44,506 bases of DNA from contig NZ_MVHF01000058.1 in NCBI RefSeq assembly GCF_002086485.1, forward strand, positions 1-44,506. Direction: 5' to 3'. Position numbers and translations under genes: made by a program. The notes under the pieces are model-generated. The model saw nothing but the letters and a program-made list of their open reading frames with translations, was not told the DNA's origin and made no database searches. Below, one piece after another: positions 25,465 to 32,532 of this stretch. This DNA comes from Mycobacterium aquaticum. Lineage in GTDB: Bacteria > Actinomycetota > Actinomycetes > Mycobacteriales > Mycobacteriaceae. The stretch's first letter is position 1. Each line of letters begins with the position of its first letter.

Positions 25465-26886
25465 TCAGCTGTCGTCTCGGTAGATCATGAACAGATATTG
25501 CCCGACTGTGGCCAATGATGGCCCCGCGCTACTGTGCACGTGTCCGCCCTGAGAAATTTTGATGTCGTCGGTGAGCCACGATGTGCCGTCGAACACGTTG
25601 TACCAGAGATCGTTGTTGCTGGCAGATTTGTAGGCTAAATAGAGCAGGCCGTTATATACGGCGAGGGTCGGTGCCGCGTCGGTTTGCGTGTGACCGTGCT
25701 TAGAAATTTTGATGTCGTCGGTAAGCCACGATGCGCCGTCGAACACGTTGTACCAGAGATCGTTGTTGCTGGCAGACTTGTAGGCTAAATAGAGCACGCC
25801 GTTATACACGGCGAGGGTCGGTGCCGCGTCGGTTTGCGTGTGACCGTGCTTAGAAATTTTGATGTCGTCGGTAAGCCACGATGCGCCGTCGAACACGTTG
25901 TACCAGAGATCGTTATTGCTGGCGGACTTGTAGGCTAAATAGAGGGCGCTGAGACTGTTATCCATGGCCGCCGTCGGGCTCGCACTTGTCCTCGTGTGTC
26001 CCTGTTTCGAAATAGGGATATCGGGGATGACCCAGGTTTTGCCGTCGAAGGCCGTGAACCAGATGCGGGCCGATGGACCGGACAACAAACCGTCAATCGC
26101 AGCGCCGATAGCGCCGCCGACTATGCTGCCGAGATAGGCGCCGAGCAGCGCGCCGAGAACAGCACCCCAGGGACCCAGGACGCTTCCAAGAATCCCTCCG
26201 ATGATCCCGCCCGCGACAGCACCTATGCCGGAACCGATAGCGCCGCCTGTGTTGGTGAACCCGAAGATGGAGTAGCCGCCGGCAAGAAACAACACGGGAA
26301 ACCAGAGCAGCGAACACCAGGTGCGCCCCACTGCGCTCTCAGACTTGGTCGGACCCGAAGCGGCCTTCCACGCATCGACATAGCTTTGCGCGCCGACGGT
26401 CGTGGCAACAGGCCACGCCCCGCTGCAATCGCAAGGCAGCTTGCCCCTCAACTGGGTATCAATGAAATTGCGGAGCTGTCCAACTTCTTGGCAGCCCTCA
26501 CTGGGGACAGGGCCATTGGCGAAGACGTAGGCTTCTTTCTCCAGGTCATTACTGCACCCTGATCCATGCCCGACGCAGCCTATGTAGTGCGACATGTAGT
26601 AACTGGCCCACGAACCGGGGATATGGCCACCACCGGTCATTCCCTGAATTTGCAGGGCGTGCACCAATTCGTGCCCGATGGTCAAAAAGGTTTCCTCTGT
26701 GCAGTCATAAGTCTGCACGTAGATGCGGATATCGGGCGACGGACCACCTGATGACATGGTGAAGCCGGGCGCGCCTACGCCCGGCGGAGTGCCGACGTAG
26801 AAGAGGATGCGAGAGAAGTCGAGCTTGGGGTAAATAACCTTGTAGCAATCCATGAGACATGACGGCAACGCGATTTGGGTCGGCAT
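25465..26886 (-). CDS. HELVH metallopeptidase-like protein with glycine-zipper segment and tandem repeats
   Basis: A 473-residue protein. Residues 70-80 are IGHELVHALQI (zinc ligands His72, His76), and a candidate third ligand Glu116 is in NDLEKEAYVFA, i.e. HELVH-x39-E, a gluzincin-like pattern. Several cysteines (C10, C14, C62 and four between about 103 and 155) could form disulfides. Residues 213-270 are a long Gly/Ala/Ile/Leu stretch with GxxxG spacing (AVAGGIIGGILGSVLGPWGA), a glycine-zipper membrane segment. From 272 to the end come four approximately 50-residue repeats (LYLAYKSASNNDLWYNVFDG...), beta-propeller or lectin-like. Start ATG 26886 follows GGAGG. No N-terminal signal peptide is seen. 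The layout suggests a secreted, membrane-inserting protease or toxin with a binding domain; this is inference. Confidence 0.72.
   Translation of the reverse strand: MPTQIALPSCLMDCYKVIYPKLDFSRILFYVGTPPGVGAPGFTMSSGGPSPDIRIYVQTYDCTEETFLTIGHELVHALQIQGMTGGGHIPGSWASYYMSHYIGCVGHGSGCSNDLEKEAYVFANGPVPSEGCQEVGQLRNFIDTQLRGKLPCDCSGAWPVATTVGAQSYVDAWKAASGPTKSESAVGRTWCSLLWFPVLFLAGGYSIFGFTNTGGAIGSGIGAVAGGIIGGILGSVLGPWGAVLGALLGAYLGSIVGGAIGAAIDGLLSGPSARIWFTAFDGKTWVIPDIPISKQGHTRTSASPTAAMDNSLSALYLAYKSASNNDLWYNVFDGASWLTDDIKISKHGHTQTDAAPTLAVYNGVLYLAYKSASNNDLWYNVFDGASWLTDDIKISKHGHTQTDAAPTLAVYNGLLYLAYKSASNNDLWYNVFDGTSWLTDDIKISQGGHVHSSAGPSLATVGQYLFMIYRDDS
25540..25990. repeat. 150-bp tandem repeats coding the C-terminal repeat domain
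   Basis: GATGTCGTCGGT recurs at 25561, 25711 and 25861, an exact 150-bp period (50 codons). The units from 25700 to 25940 are almost identical at DNA level. A more diverged fourth unit lies towards 26020. High DNA identity implies recent duplication or gene conversion. Confidence 0.85.
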
Positions 26887-27283
26887 GGCACCTCCAGAAG
26901 TAATAGCCGTACCGTTTTTCTTGTTCAAAGACGCAAGGAACATTCAGGTATCGGGATGAGCGGCTGTGGCCGTGACGACTGGGCCGGCAGCGACTATCTG
27001 GTGCTATGGAAGGACGCGCAAATAACCTCCATGTCGTCCCTCGACCCACGCTTTATGATCGCTCAACTCCATCGAACGACATCGACCACGGGCGGCATAG
27101 AGTAGCCGACTACGCGAATTTCATTTGTAAGCAGTGCAGACTCGCCATTAGGTTCGTAGAGTGGCACCACGCGGTCAGTTCAGTGCTAAACCCGGCAGCT
27201 GGAACTCTCTGGCGAGAACCACACCACGTCGAGCAACGGGCCCGCCGCAGCGCCTCCGCACCGGCGGGTTCAGCGAGTGTCAC
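26887..27283. other. Intergenic gap between the two HELVH genes
   Basis: About 400 bp with only short, mutually overlapping frames. It presumably contains the promoter of the 25465-26886 gene; I see no clear repeat or hairpin. Confidence 0.4.
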
Positions 27284-29500
27284 CTACCAGTTTTCCCACC
27301 CGAACCTGCCCAGTCTTGCGTCGAGAACGTAGCGAAAGTACGGACTGTTCTTATCTTTGGCGACCGTTGATTGGTTCCCCGACGTGTTGCTTGTGGCGGT
27401 GTTTTGTCCAAGCCACCAGTCGCTGACGATCTGGGCCTGCTGTTCGAAGTTGAAACTCGAATAATCCGGTCCGGGCGGCCCGTAGGCGTAGCTGCCGGAC
27501 GCGGCGAGCGCACTGGTCAGATACGACAGGTTATGGCTGTGCGCAATCTGGCAGGCGTGCACCAGTTCATGAAGGAACGTGTGCTGTAGATATGCGTTCG
27601 GCGTTGCCCCGCTTTCGCCATCGTAAATTGCGGCGAACCCGTCCGGCCGCAGGTTTAGCACCGTCGCGCCGTCGTAGCGAGGGAACGTGAAGGCGCGATC
27701 TCCGGCACCGACAGTGTCGGTGATCCGCAGGGTGTCGCGAGGCGGTAGCGCCCCACCGAATACCTCGTTATTGGCCCAGTCATACTCCGCCTGGTGAACC
27801 TCCCGCTCAGACGACCCGACTTTGGCGATCGCGTCTGCGGTCATTGCGAACAAGGTGTTGGAGGGACCGGCCAGCCACAGAACGGGGCCGACGATGCGGG
27901 CGCCGGGAACGAGCGACCCCGTTGTGAACAGTGAGCCAAGTTCGGTGCCTACGAAGATGATTGCGCCGCCTCCGGGAAACGCTCCATCGAAAGCGCTCTT
28001 CAACGCCCAATCCAGCAGCGACTCAAATGCTTCGCCGATGTCACTGGTGTATTCGAGATCCGTCTGCAGCTGCGCCTTTACCAAGATCGGCCAGCTGTCT
28101 CGCACGAAGCCGTTGGGATACTGTTCGTCCCAGTCGTGATCTCGCGCGCCAGTCGTGACCGTGCCGCCGACGTGTCCGGAATGAGTTAGCGCGACCGCGA
28201 CGCCAGCGGGACCGGGCACGACCGCATTAACAGTGAAGTCGTAGCCATCAGCGCCGCTGTCGTGTGCATGCCCTTTCCACTCGACGGTGCCGTCGCCGTG
28301 AAGGGTCACCCAGATGTGGCCTCCAAGCGCTGCCAGTCCTCCGCTGACGATCGGAGCGTCGAAGGTGATTTCCGGATACGGCACAGTGACAGCTAGGTCG
28401 ACTTCACCCTGCTGTTCTCCGTCGTAGGCCGACCATTTGACCCGCACTGTCGTGTCTTGGGCGCAGCCGGCGGTGTCCGGTGGGATCAGAAGGTTGATCT
28501 GTCCACGCAGGGTCCCGGAGGCGTCGAGGTTGCGTGTGTGCCGGACGAACGGGATCCCGTTCTGCACCCAGTCCGAGTTGTTGAGTTCGAATGTGTGGCC
28601 GGGGATGTTGGCGAAGGGGGATGAGTAGGGCTCGACCACGATGGTGGTGTTCGAGGTGGTCTGATTGAGAGACAAGTCGACGGTGACCGGGACGGTCGTG
28701 CCTGGTGCGGCCGAAATGACGGGGGATCCCACCACGATCACCGAGGCCTGGGCATGTGTCACCGTCACATCGATCGTGGCGGGGATCGTGGTGCCATCGG
28801 CTGTGGCCCCGGCGATCACGCCTTTCAACACGAAAGGCACAGTCGTCACGGGCATCGCTGTAGTCCCGACCGCGACATCCGTGGGGACGGTCAAGAAAAG
28901 CTTGCCGGTGACCGTTGTATTGGGTGGGATGTCGACCGCTGCACTGCCCCAACCGGGTGCTTCGAGGATGAAGTGTTGTGGCTGTCCCGAGGCAGAACGG
29001 GCCTGGAAGCCCACTTCGAACGCCTCGCCTTGCCGCACGGTGATGGGGCTGCGGTCGAGGGTGATGTCGGGTCCCTTGACATAGCTCAGCTGCCAGGTGC
29101 GCAACACCTGACCGGCCTCGTCGGTGACCGTGAGGCTGCCGGTTACCTGCACGCAGGGTGGTGTGGGGTCGGTGCCCGCGCTGACGATGTAGATCAGCGG
29201 TGTGTTCCCGCCGACGGTCGCGGGGATTGCGGCGTCAACGTCGGTGTCTGTTACGTCGGGCACCTTCGGCAGTGGGTTCGGTGGGTGGTGCCCTGGCATT
29301 GTCCACTCCGGGGGCCACTCATCTCGAGGAATCGGGACCATGACGGTTCTGCGGTCAACGCGGACCACCCCGAATCCCTGTGATGCGACTGCGGTCACTG
29401 TGACCGGCGTCGGGAGGTCCTCGACCTGGTGCCAGGAAGTCTCGGTGGTGCCGTAGGCCACGCCGAAATCGACGTGGTCGCCTGTCATGGTGGCGGTCAT
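27284..29500 (-). CDS. Large HELVH metallopeptidase-like protein with beta-sandwich repeats
   Basis: A 738-residue protein. Residues 1-150 are a mixed N-terminal domain. About 150-400 holds repeated Ig-like beta-sandwich segments (ITLDRSPITVRQGEAFEVGF, PVISAAPGTTVPVTVDLSLN) and SGTLRGQINLLIPPDTAGC. About 400-480 contains a lipocalin-like or beta-barrel stretch (GGHIWVTLHGDGTVEWKGHA). The C-terminus carries LQHTFLHELVHACQIAHSHN: ligands His644 and His648, with Glu686 in FNFEQQAQIVSDWW, i.e. HELVH-x37-E. The HELVHA(L/C)QI core and the ExxA third-ligand site are shared with the neighbouring protein, but the peptidase is C-terminal here and N-terminal there. No signal peptide. The shared family, domain swap and adjacency suggest a functional pair. 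Substrate unknown. Confidence 0.72.
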   Translation of the reverse strand: MTATMTGDHVDFGVAYGTTETSWHQVEDLPTPVTVTAVASQGFGVVRVDRRTVMVPIPRDEWPPEWTMPGHHPPNPLPKVPDVTDTDVDAAIPATVGGNTPLIYIVSAGTDPTPPCVQVTGSLTVTDEAGQVLRTWQLSYVKGPDITLDRSPITVRQGEAFEVGFQARSASGQPQHFILEAPGWGSAAVDIPPNTTVTGKLFLTVPTDVAVGTTAMPVTTVPFVLKGVIAGATADGTTIPATIDVTVTHAQASVIVVGSPVISAAPGTTVPVTVDLSLNQTTSNTTIVVEPYSSPFANIPGHTFELNNSDWVQNGIPFVRHTRNLDASGTLRGQINLLIPPDTAGCAQDTTVRVKWSAYDGEQQGEVDLAVTVPYPEITFDAPIVSGGLAALGGHIWVTLHGDGTVEWKGHAHDSGADGYDFTVNAVVPGPAGVAVALTHSGHVGGTVTTGARDHDWDEQYPNGFVRDSWPILVKAQLQTDLEYTSDIGEAFESLLDWALKSAFDGAFPGGGAIIFVGTELGSLFTTGSLVPGARIVGPVLWLAGPSNTLFAMTADAIAKVGSSEREVHQAEYDWANNEVFGGALPPRDTLRITDTVGAGDRAFTFPRYDGATVLNLRPDGFAAIYDGESGATPNAYLQHTFLHELVHACQIAHSHNLSYLTSALAASGSYAYGPPGPDYSSFNFEQQAQIVSDWWLGQNTATSNTSGNQSTVAKDKNSPYFRYVLDARLGRFGWENW

Positions 29501-29875
29501 CGTCTAACCGTAGATTTGAGCACTCTGCGGCGATTGCGTAGTTCACTACTCGAATTGCGGTGCGATCCGGGAACGGACGCAGCCCTGCGATCGAATCCGA
29601 TTGCAGGGCTGGGGCGCGGCTCTGATCAGCTCCTCCCCAATGGGCTCCCGAGTCAGCCGCCGCGGTCGGGGATATTGCCGCTATGCCCACAGCCAGCTCA
29701 TATCTTCGGTTTGTGCTGCAGCTGTGCGTATTTCAGTTCCTACGGCGGTGACATGGCGAGGTAACCGGGAGCGCCATTGGCTCATGCCCTTGGCTCGGTT
29801 GAGCTTTCGGCGCCAGTCAAGGTGCGAACTGGTGCGTCTGCCAGCGTGAACCGGATGTACATGCCGGCTGCGCAT
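29501..29875. other. Intergenic gap upstream of the large HELVH gene
   Basis: About 375 bp without a supportable gene, between the 3' end of the replication-like gene and the 5' end of the 738-residue protein gene. The promoter of the latter is expected here; no motif stood out. Confidence 0.4.
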
Positions 29876-31123
29876 CTACATTTCAACATCCTGCTCAAGT
29901 CCACGGGCACGCCGCACGGCAATCGCGAGCTGAGCGGCATGACGCGCAGCCTTCTCGGTTCGCTTGCGCGCAGCATTGCGCACCGCTTCTGCCGCGGCGA
30001 TATGCGCGGCGACTCGGCCGGCACCGCCTGCACCCGAACCGCACGGGGGCGTGACCTCGGTGACCTGCCGGGCCCTGGCCACCCGCACGGCCGCAGCGGC
30101 GAGTTCCTCGGCCTCACGGGCTTCCTCAGCCGCCGTCGGCCGGTCGTCTAGGTTCTCACTACCGTGCCACGCCAGAATCGCTCCCAGCAGCCCGATCGGC
30201 TTGTACGGCGCATCTGGAATTCGACGGCCGGTGATCCCGAGCCAGTCGGTGATGAGCTGGTTGAGATCACGCGCGGTCCAACCGTGCCGGGCCGGAGCGG
30301 CCAAGATCGCCGCCCAGGCGTCGGCTGAGTAGCGTCTGGCCCACGGTGGGGCCCCCGGATGTGCCCTCCAGGACCGTGCCAGGGCCGAACCCCTGGCGTC
30401 GGGGCATCTGCGGCGCCCCGCGCCGCGACCACGGGCGCCGTCAGGCGTCCGCTTTGAGGTAGTGAGTGGGTTCTTAAAAGAACTGTTACTACGTAAAAGA
30501 GACCCTCCGAGGTGGGGTGACAACCTGTTAATAACTGGCGCCAACCAGGCACTATCGTGCAGAACCCACACCGATGCCCACCCGCGGCCGCGATCACCAA
30601 CCCGCCATGACGCCAACCGCTCGCTCAGGGTCCGTTGCCTGCCGCGCAGGATCTCGGTGGCCACCGACAACAACCGCAGCGCCTCGCTGGCCCGCTGCAC
30701 CTGGCGCACAGAGAACCCGGTGGCTTCGGCGAGCTGCTCGTTGGTGGGCCGGCAGTTGCGTCCGGTGTCGTGGTCGGCGTAGCGCGCACGGGCCGCGGCG
30801 ATCGCCAATAGTGCTGGCTTGCTGATGCCGCCGTTGACCATCTGCGGCCGAATATCGCTGTAGTGCAGGTCGTAGGCGATCGCCACGGTGAAATGCACCC
30901 AGCGGGCGGCCTTGCCGGTCCAGCACGGCACGCCCAGATGGGCGTCCTCGGGAAGCTCCAGGTAGACAAGCTCGCCGTCCAGCCAAACATGGCTGCGGGC
31001 GACTGGTTTCCGGGCAGTGCGACGTCGACGCTGCGAGGTGGGCCGTGGCCGGGTACGGATGACACCGCGGCGACGTTTCGTACGGCTGGAGCCCTGGTAG
31101 GGCCGCCGTAAACGCTCGGCCAC
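29876..31123 (-). CDS. Plasmid replication initiator-like protein with helix-turn-helix
   Basis: About 415 residues from GTG 31123; an in-frame TTG at 31213 is possible. A very basic N-terminus (SSRTKRRRGVIRTRPRPTSQ and following) precedes LVYLELPEDAHLGVPCWTGK and ARWVHFTVAIAYDLHYSDIR. A helix-turn-helix (CRPTNEQLAEATGFSVRQVQ followed by RASEALRLL) comes next, and the C-terminal half ends in an Arg/Ala-rich coil. The HTH with ISKPALLAIAAARARYA resembles RepA-type proteins I associate with mycobacterial plasmids; this is memory, not a search. There is a linker rich in Arg/Gly around 280. Upstream lie consecutive hairpins (31203-31335), as often seen at rep control regions. It would be a second replication module besides 14198-16153. 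Confidence 0.62.
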   Translation of the reverse strand: MAERLRRPYQGSSRTKRRRGVIRTRPRPTSQRRRRTARKPVARSHVWLDGELVYLELPEDAHLGVPCWTGKAARWVHFTVAIAYDLHYSDIRPQMVNGGISKPALLAIAAARARYADHDTGRNCRPTNEQLAEATGFSVRQVQRASEALRLLSVATEILRGRQRTLSERLASWRVGDRGRGWASVWVLHDSAWLAPVINRLSPHLGGSLLRSNSSFKNPLTTSKRTPDGARGRGAGRRRCPDARGSALARSWRAHPGAPPWARRYSADAWAAILAAPARHGWTARDLNQLITDWLGITGRRIPDAPYKPIGLLGAILAWHGSENLDDRPTAAEEAREAEELAAAAVRVARARQVTEVTPPCGSGAGGAGRVAAHIAAAEAVRNAARKRTEKAARHAAQLAIAVRRARGLEQDVEM

Positions 31124-31202
31124 ACCAGGTGGCCGCGAGGGTAGCTGAGAGCACGGTCGCGCGTCCTCTGGACCTTGTCGGAGGTGTGCGCTACCGTGAG
31201 AC

Positions 31203-31335
31203 CTGTCCTGCAAGAGACAGTCCCTTCGGGGAGAGGCGCGCGAGTCGCCTACAGAAGGACCGAGCCGCCAAACTCGGAACTTCGCACTCGCAACGAACGC
31301 AAGCCCTCGGCCCGCCAGCCGGGGGCGTTCGTCGT
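31203..31335. ncRNA. Run of hairpins upstream of the rep-like gene (structured RNA candidate)
   Basis: In order: CTGTC/GACAG (31203-31220), TCCC-TTCG-GGGA (31221-31232), AGGCG/CGCCT (31234-31250), CCGAG/CTCGG (31260-31277), and the longer GCAACGAACGC (31290-31300) with GCGTTCGTCGTTG (31325-31337). The second has a C(UUCG)G loop. Strand is undecided: it could be a rep leader, a countertranscribed RNA or DNA cruciforms at an origin. No known RNA family recognised. Confidence 0.35.
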
Positions 31336-31398
31336 TGTGAAGCAGTTATCGCGCGTTATTCAGATGTGCTGTGGCAGCGGGAAACTCACCCGCACGAG

Positions 31399-31599
31399 CT
31401 ATGCGCTGATCTGCAACACCTCCTGATTCAACTCGCGGGCTAGTTCCGGCATCCCGGCCCACACTGCAAGGACGTCACTCATGTACTGGGACATGGAGCT
31501 GACTCCTGCCTCGACGCGCATTTCTTCCAGTTTTCGGTAAACGCGATCGACCGGACGCACCGGAATCTTGTGGCGCTCGCCCTTGTACGGCTGTGGCAT
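31399..31599 (-). CDS. Small conserved plasmid protein, possible DNA-binding regulator
   Basis: A 66-residue protein from ATG 31599: MPQPYKGERHKIPVRPVDRV, then KLEEMRVEAGVSSMSQYMSD and VLAVWAGMPELARELNQEVL. A short strand (HKIPVRPV) followed by two helices is the ribbon-helix-helix pattern, as in plasmid copy-number regulators or antitoxins. I recall close relatives in mycobacterial plasmids and genomes. A longer frame to 31668 adds only non-conserved sequence. It is upstream of the rep-like gene on the same strand across the hairpin run, a sensible place for a replication regulator. No toxin partner is obvious. Confidence 0.65.
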   Translation of the reverse strand: MPQPYKGERHKIPVRPVDRVYRKLEEMRVEAGVSSMSQYMSDVLAVWAGMPELARELNQEVLQISA

Positions 31600-31727
31600 G
31601 AGTGTGACCTTGTCATTACGAAGCGGATGCCGATTCGAGACACGCCGACGAGAAGGCGGAATCGGCATGAAAGTACCTACAGATCAATGTGATTCGGTAT
31701 CCACCGGGACTGCAGATCATCTGTTAA

Positions 31728-32153
31728 TCAGTAGCCGGCGACGATCGCATCGAACTCCGGATCCGACACAAGACCGGTGTATCGCCATGTCATCCAGCCG
31801 TGATTGGCCTGCCGCACGAAGCCCTCTACAGCCTGCTTACCGATGCCGCGACCGGCGACGCGGGTGATGGTGCCAGCGGCCTCCAGATCGACCAGGAGCG
31901 GATGAACCAGACCGGGCAGCGGCGGCACCGCCACCGTATGCACTCCATCGCAGCAGTCGAGGACCACACCATAACGGTGCTCCGCGAAGCCCTGCACCCA
32001 CGAGCAGCTCGCGTCGACGAGCCGCACCGTATGCCACGGAATCCCGCACCGCGCAGCCAACTGCATCGTCGACAACGGCCGGCCCGCCTCACGCAACTCG
32101 GCCGCCAACTGGTCACGAGTCGCGGTCACAACCGCGCCAACATTCATCACCAT
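31728..32153 (-). CDS. Hypothetical protein with N-terminal helix-turn-helix-like segment
   Basis: A 141-residue protein. RDQLAAELREAGRPLSTMQL followed by AARCGIPWHTVRLVDASC looks like a winged-helix DNA-binding segment. Two strands (YGVVLDCCDGVHTVAVPPL), a helix (HPLLVDLEAAGTITRVAG) and a tail ending WMTWRYTGLVSDPEFDAIVAG follow. No enzyme motif. Start ATG 32153 or 32147. It is on the same strand as the small regulator and rep-like genes. Function unknown. Confidence 0.6.
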   Translation of the reverse strand: MVMNVGAVVTATRDQLAAELREAGRPLSTMQLAARCGIPWHTVRLVDASCSWVQGFAEHRYGVVLDCCDGVHTVAVPPLPGLVHPLLVDLEAAGTITRVAGRGIGKQAVEGFVRQANHGWMTWRYTGLVSDPEFDAIVAGY

Positions 32154-32366
32154 CGTGCGCTACACATCCTCTCGAACTGCACGTATATCCTTCTATTGCG
32201 ATAGGTTTCGATCCATCGCGCGCTCCGCTCAGAGTCGCGCGAACACCGAAGGGCAACAGCGGTTTTGGCAACACCAGCCTCCACACCTGCACAGGCGGAT
32301 GCGAGGCGCCCGTATCCGAACCGCACCACTCAACGGCCGCCGGACCACATATCGAATCGGCGCACC

Positions 32367-32393
32367 GCCTCATCCAGCCAAGGCATCAGCGCG
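32367..32393 (-). repeat. 27-bp copy of part of the XRE gene (inverted)
   Basis: The reverse complement of these 27 bases is identical to 38148-38174 inside the XRE-family gene, coding ALMPWLDEA. It is a scrap of a second copy of that gene. Confidence 0.7.
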
Positions 32394-32440
32394 TCGTCTG
32401 GGTGAGCGAGGGGGCTAGGTGTCGCCGTGAGGTGACGCGA

Positions 32441-32461
32441 GCTCCGTGGTTTCGAAAAGCC
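32441..32461 (+). repeat. 21-bp copy of part of the whiB-like gene
   Basis: These 21 bases are identical in the same orientation to 37304-37324 inside the WhiB-like gene. They lie 47 bp from the XRE-derived scrap, so both come from the whiB/XRE locus. Confidence 0.7.
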
Positions 32462-32489
32462 AGGGGCGTCACACATCGATGGGTCCGTT

Positions 32490-32518
32490 GGAGCTTTCCC
32501 AGAAAGAGCGAAAGCTCC
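32490..32518 (-). ncRNA. Hairpin downstream of tnpB, candidate end of the guide (omega/re) RNA
   Basis: GGAGCTTTC and GAAAGCTCC form a perfect 9-bp stem with an 11-base loop, starting 14 bp after the tnpB stop. TnpB guide RNAs derive from the 3' end of the gene and the sequence beyond it, ending with a guide taken from the flank. The exact 3' scaffold/guide boundary cannot be fixed here. Confidence 0.4.
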
Positions 32519-32532
32519 AGCCGCGTGATTGC

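Noticed and set aside
25540..26020. CRISPR array
   Set aside because: The repeats are 150 bp, in frame and protein-coding, with no short repeat/spacer structure; no cas genes in the window.
25996..26562. 188-codon plus-strand frame opposite the HELVH protein gene
   Set aside because: It mirrors the glycine-zipper coding region; the minus-strand frame has the metallopeptidase motif, the repeats and a ribosome site.
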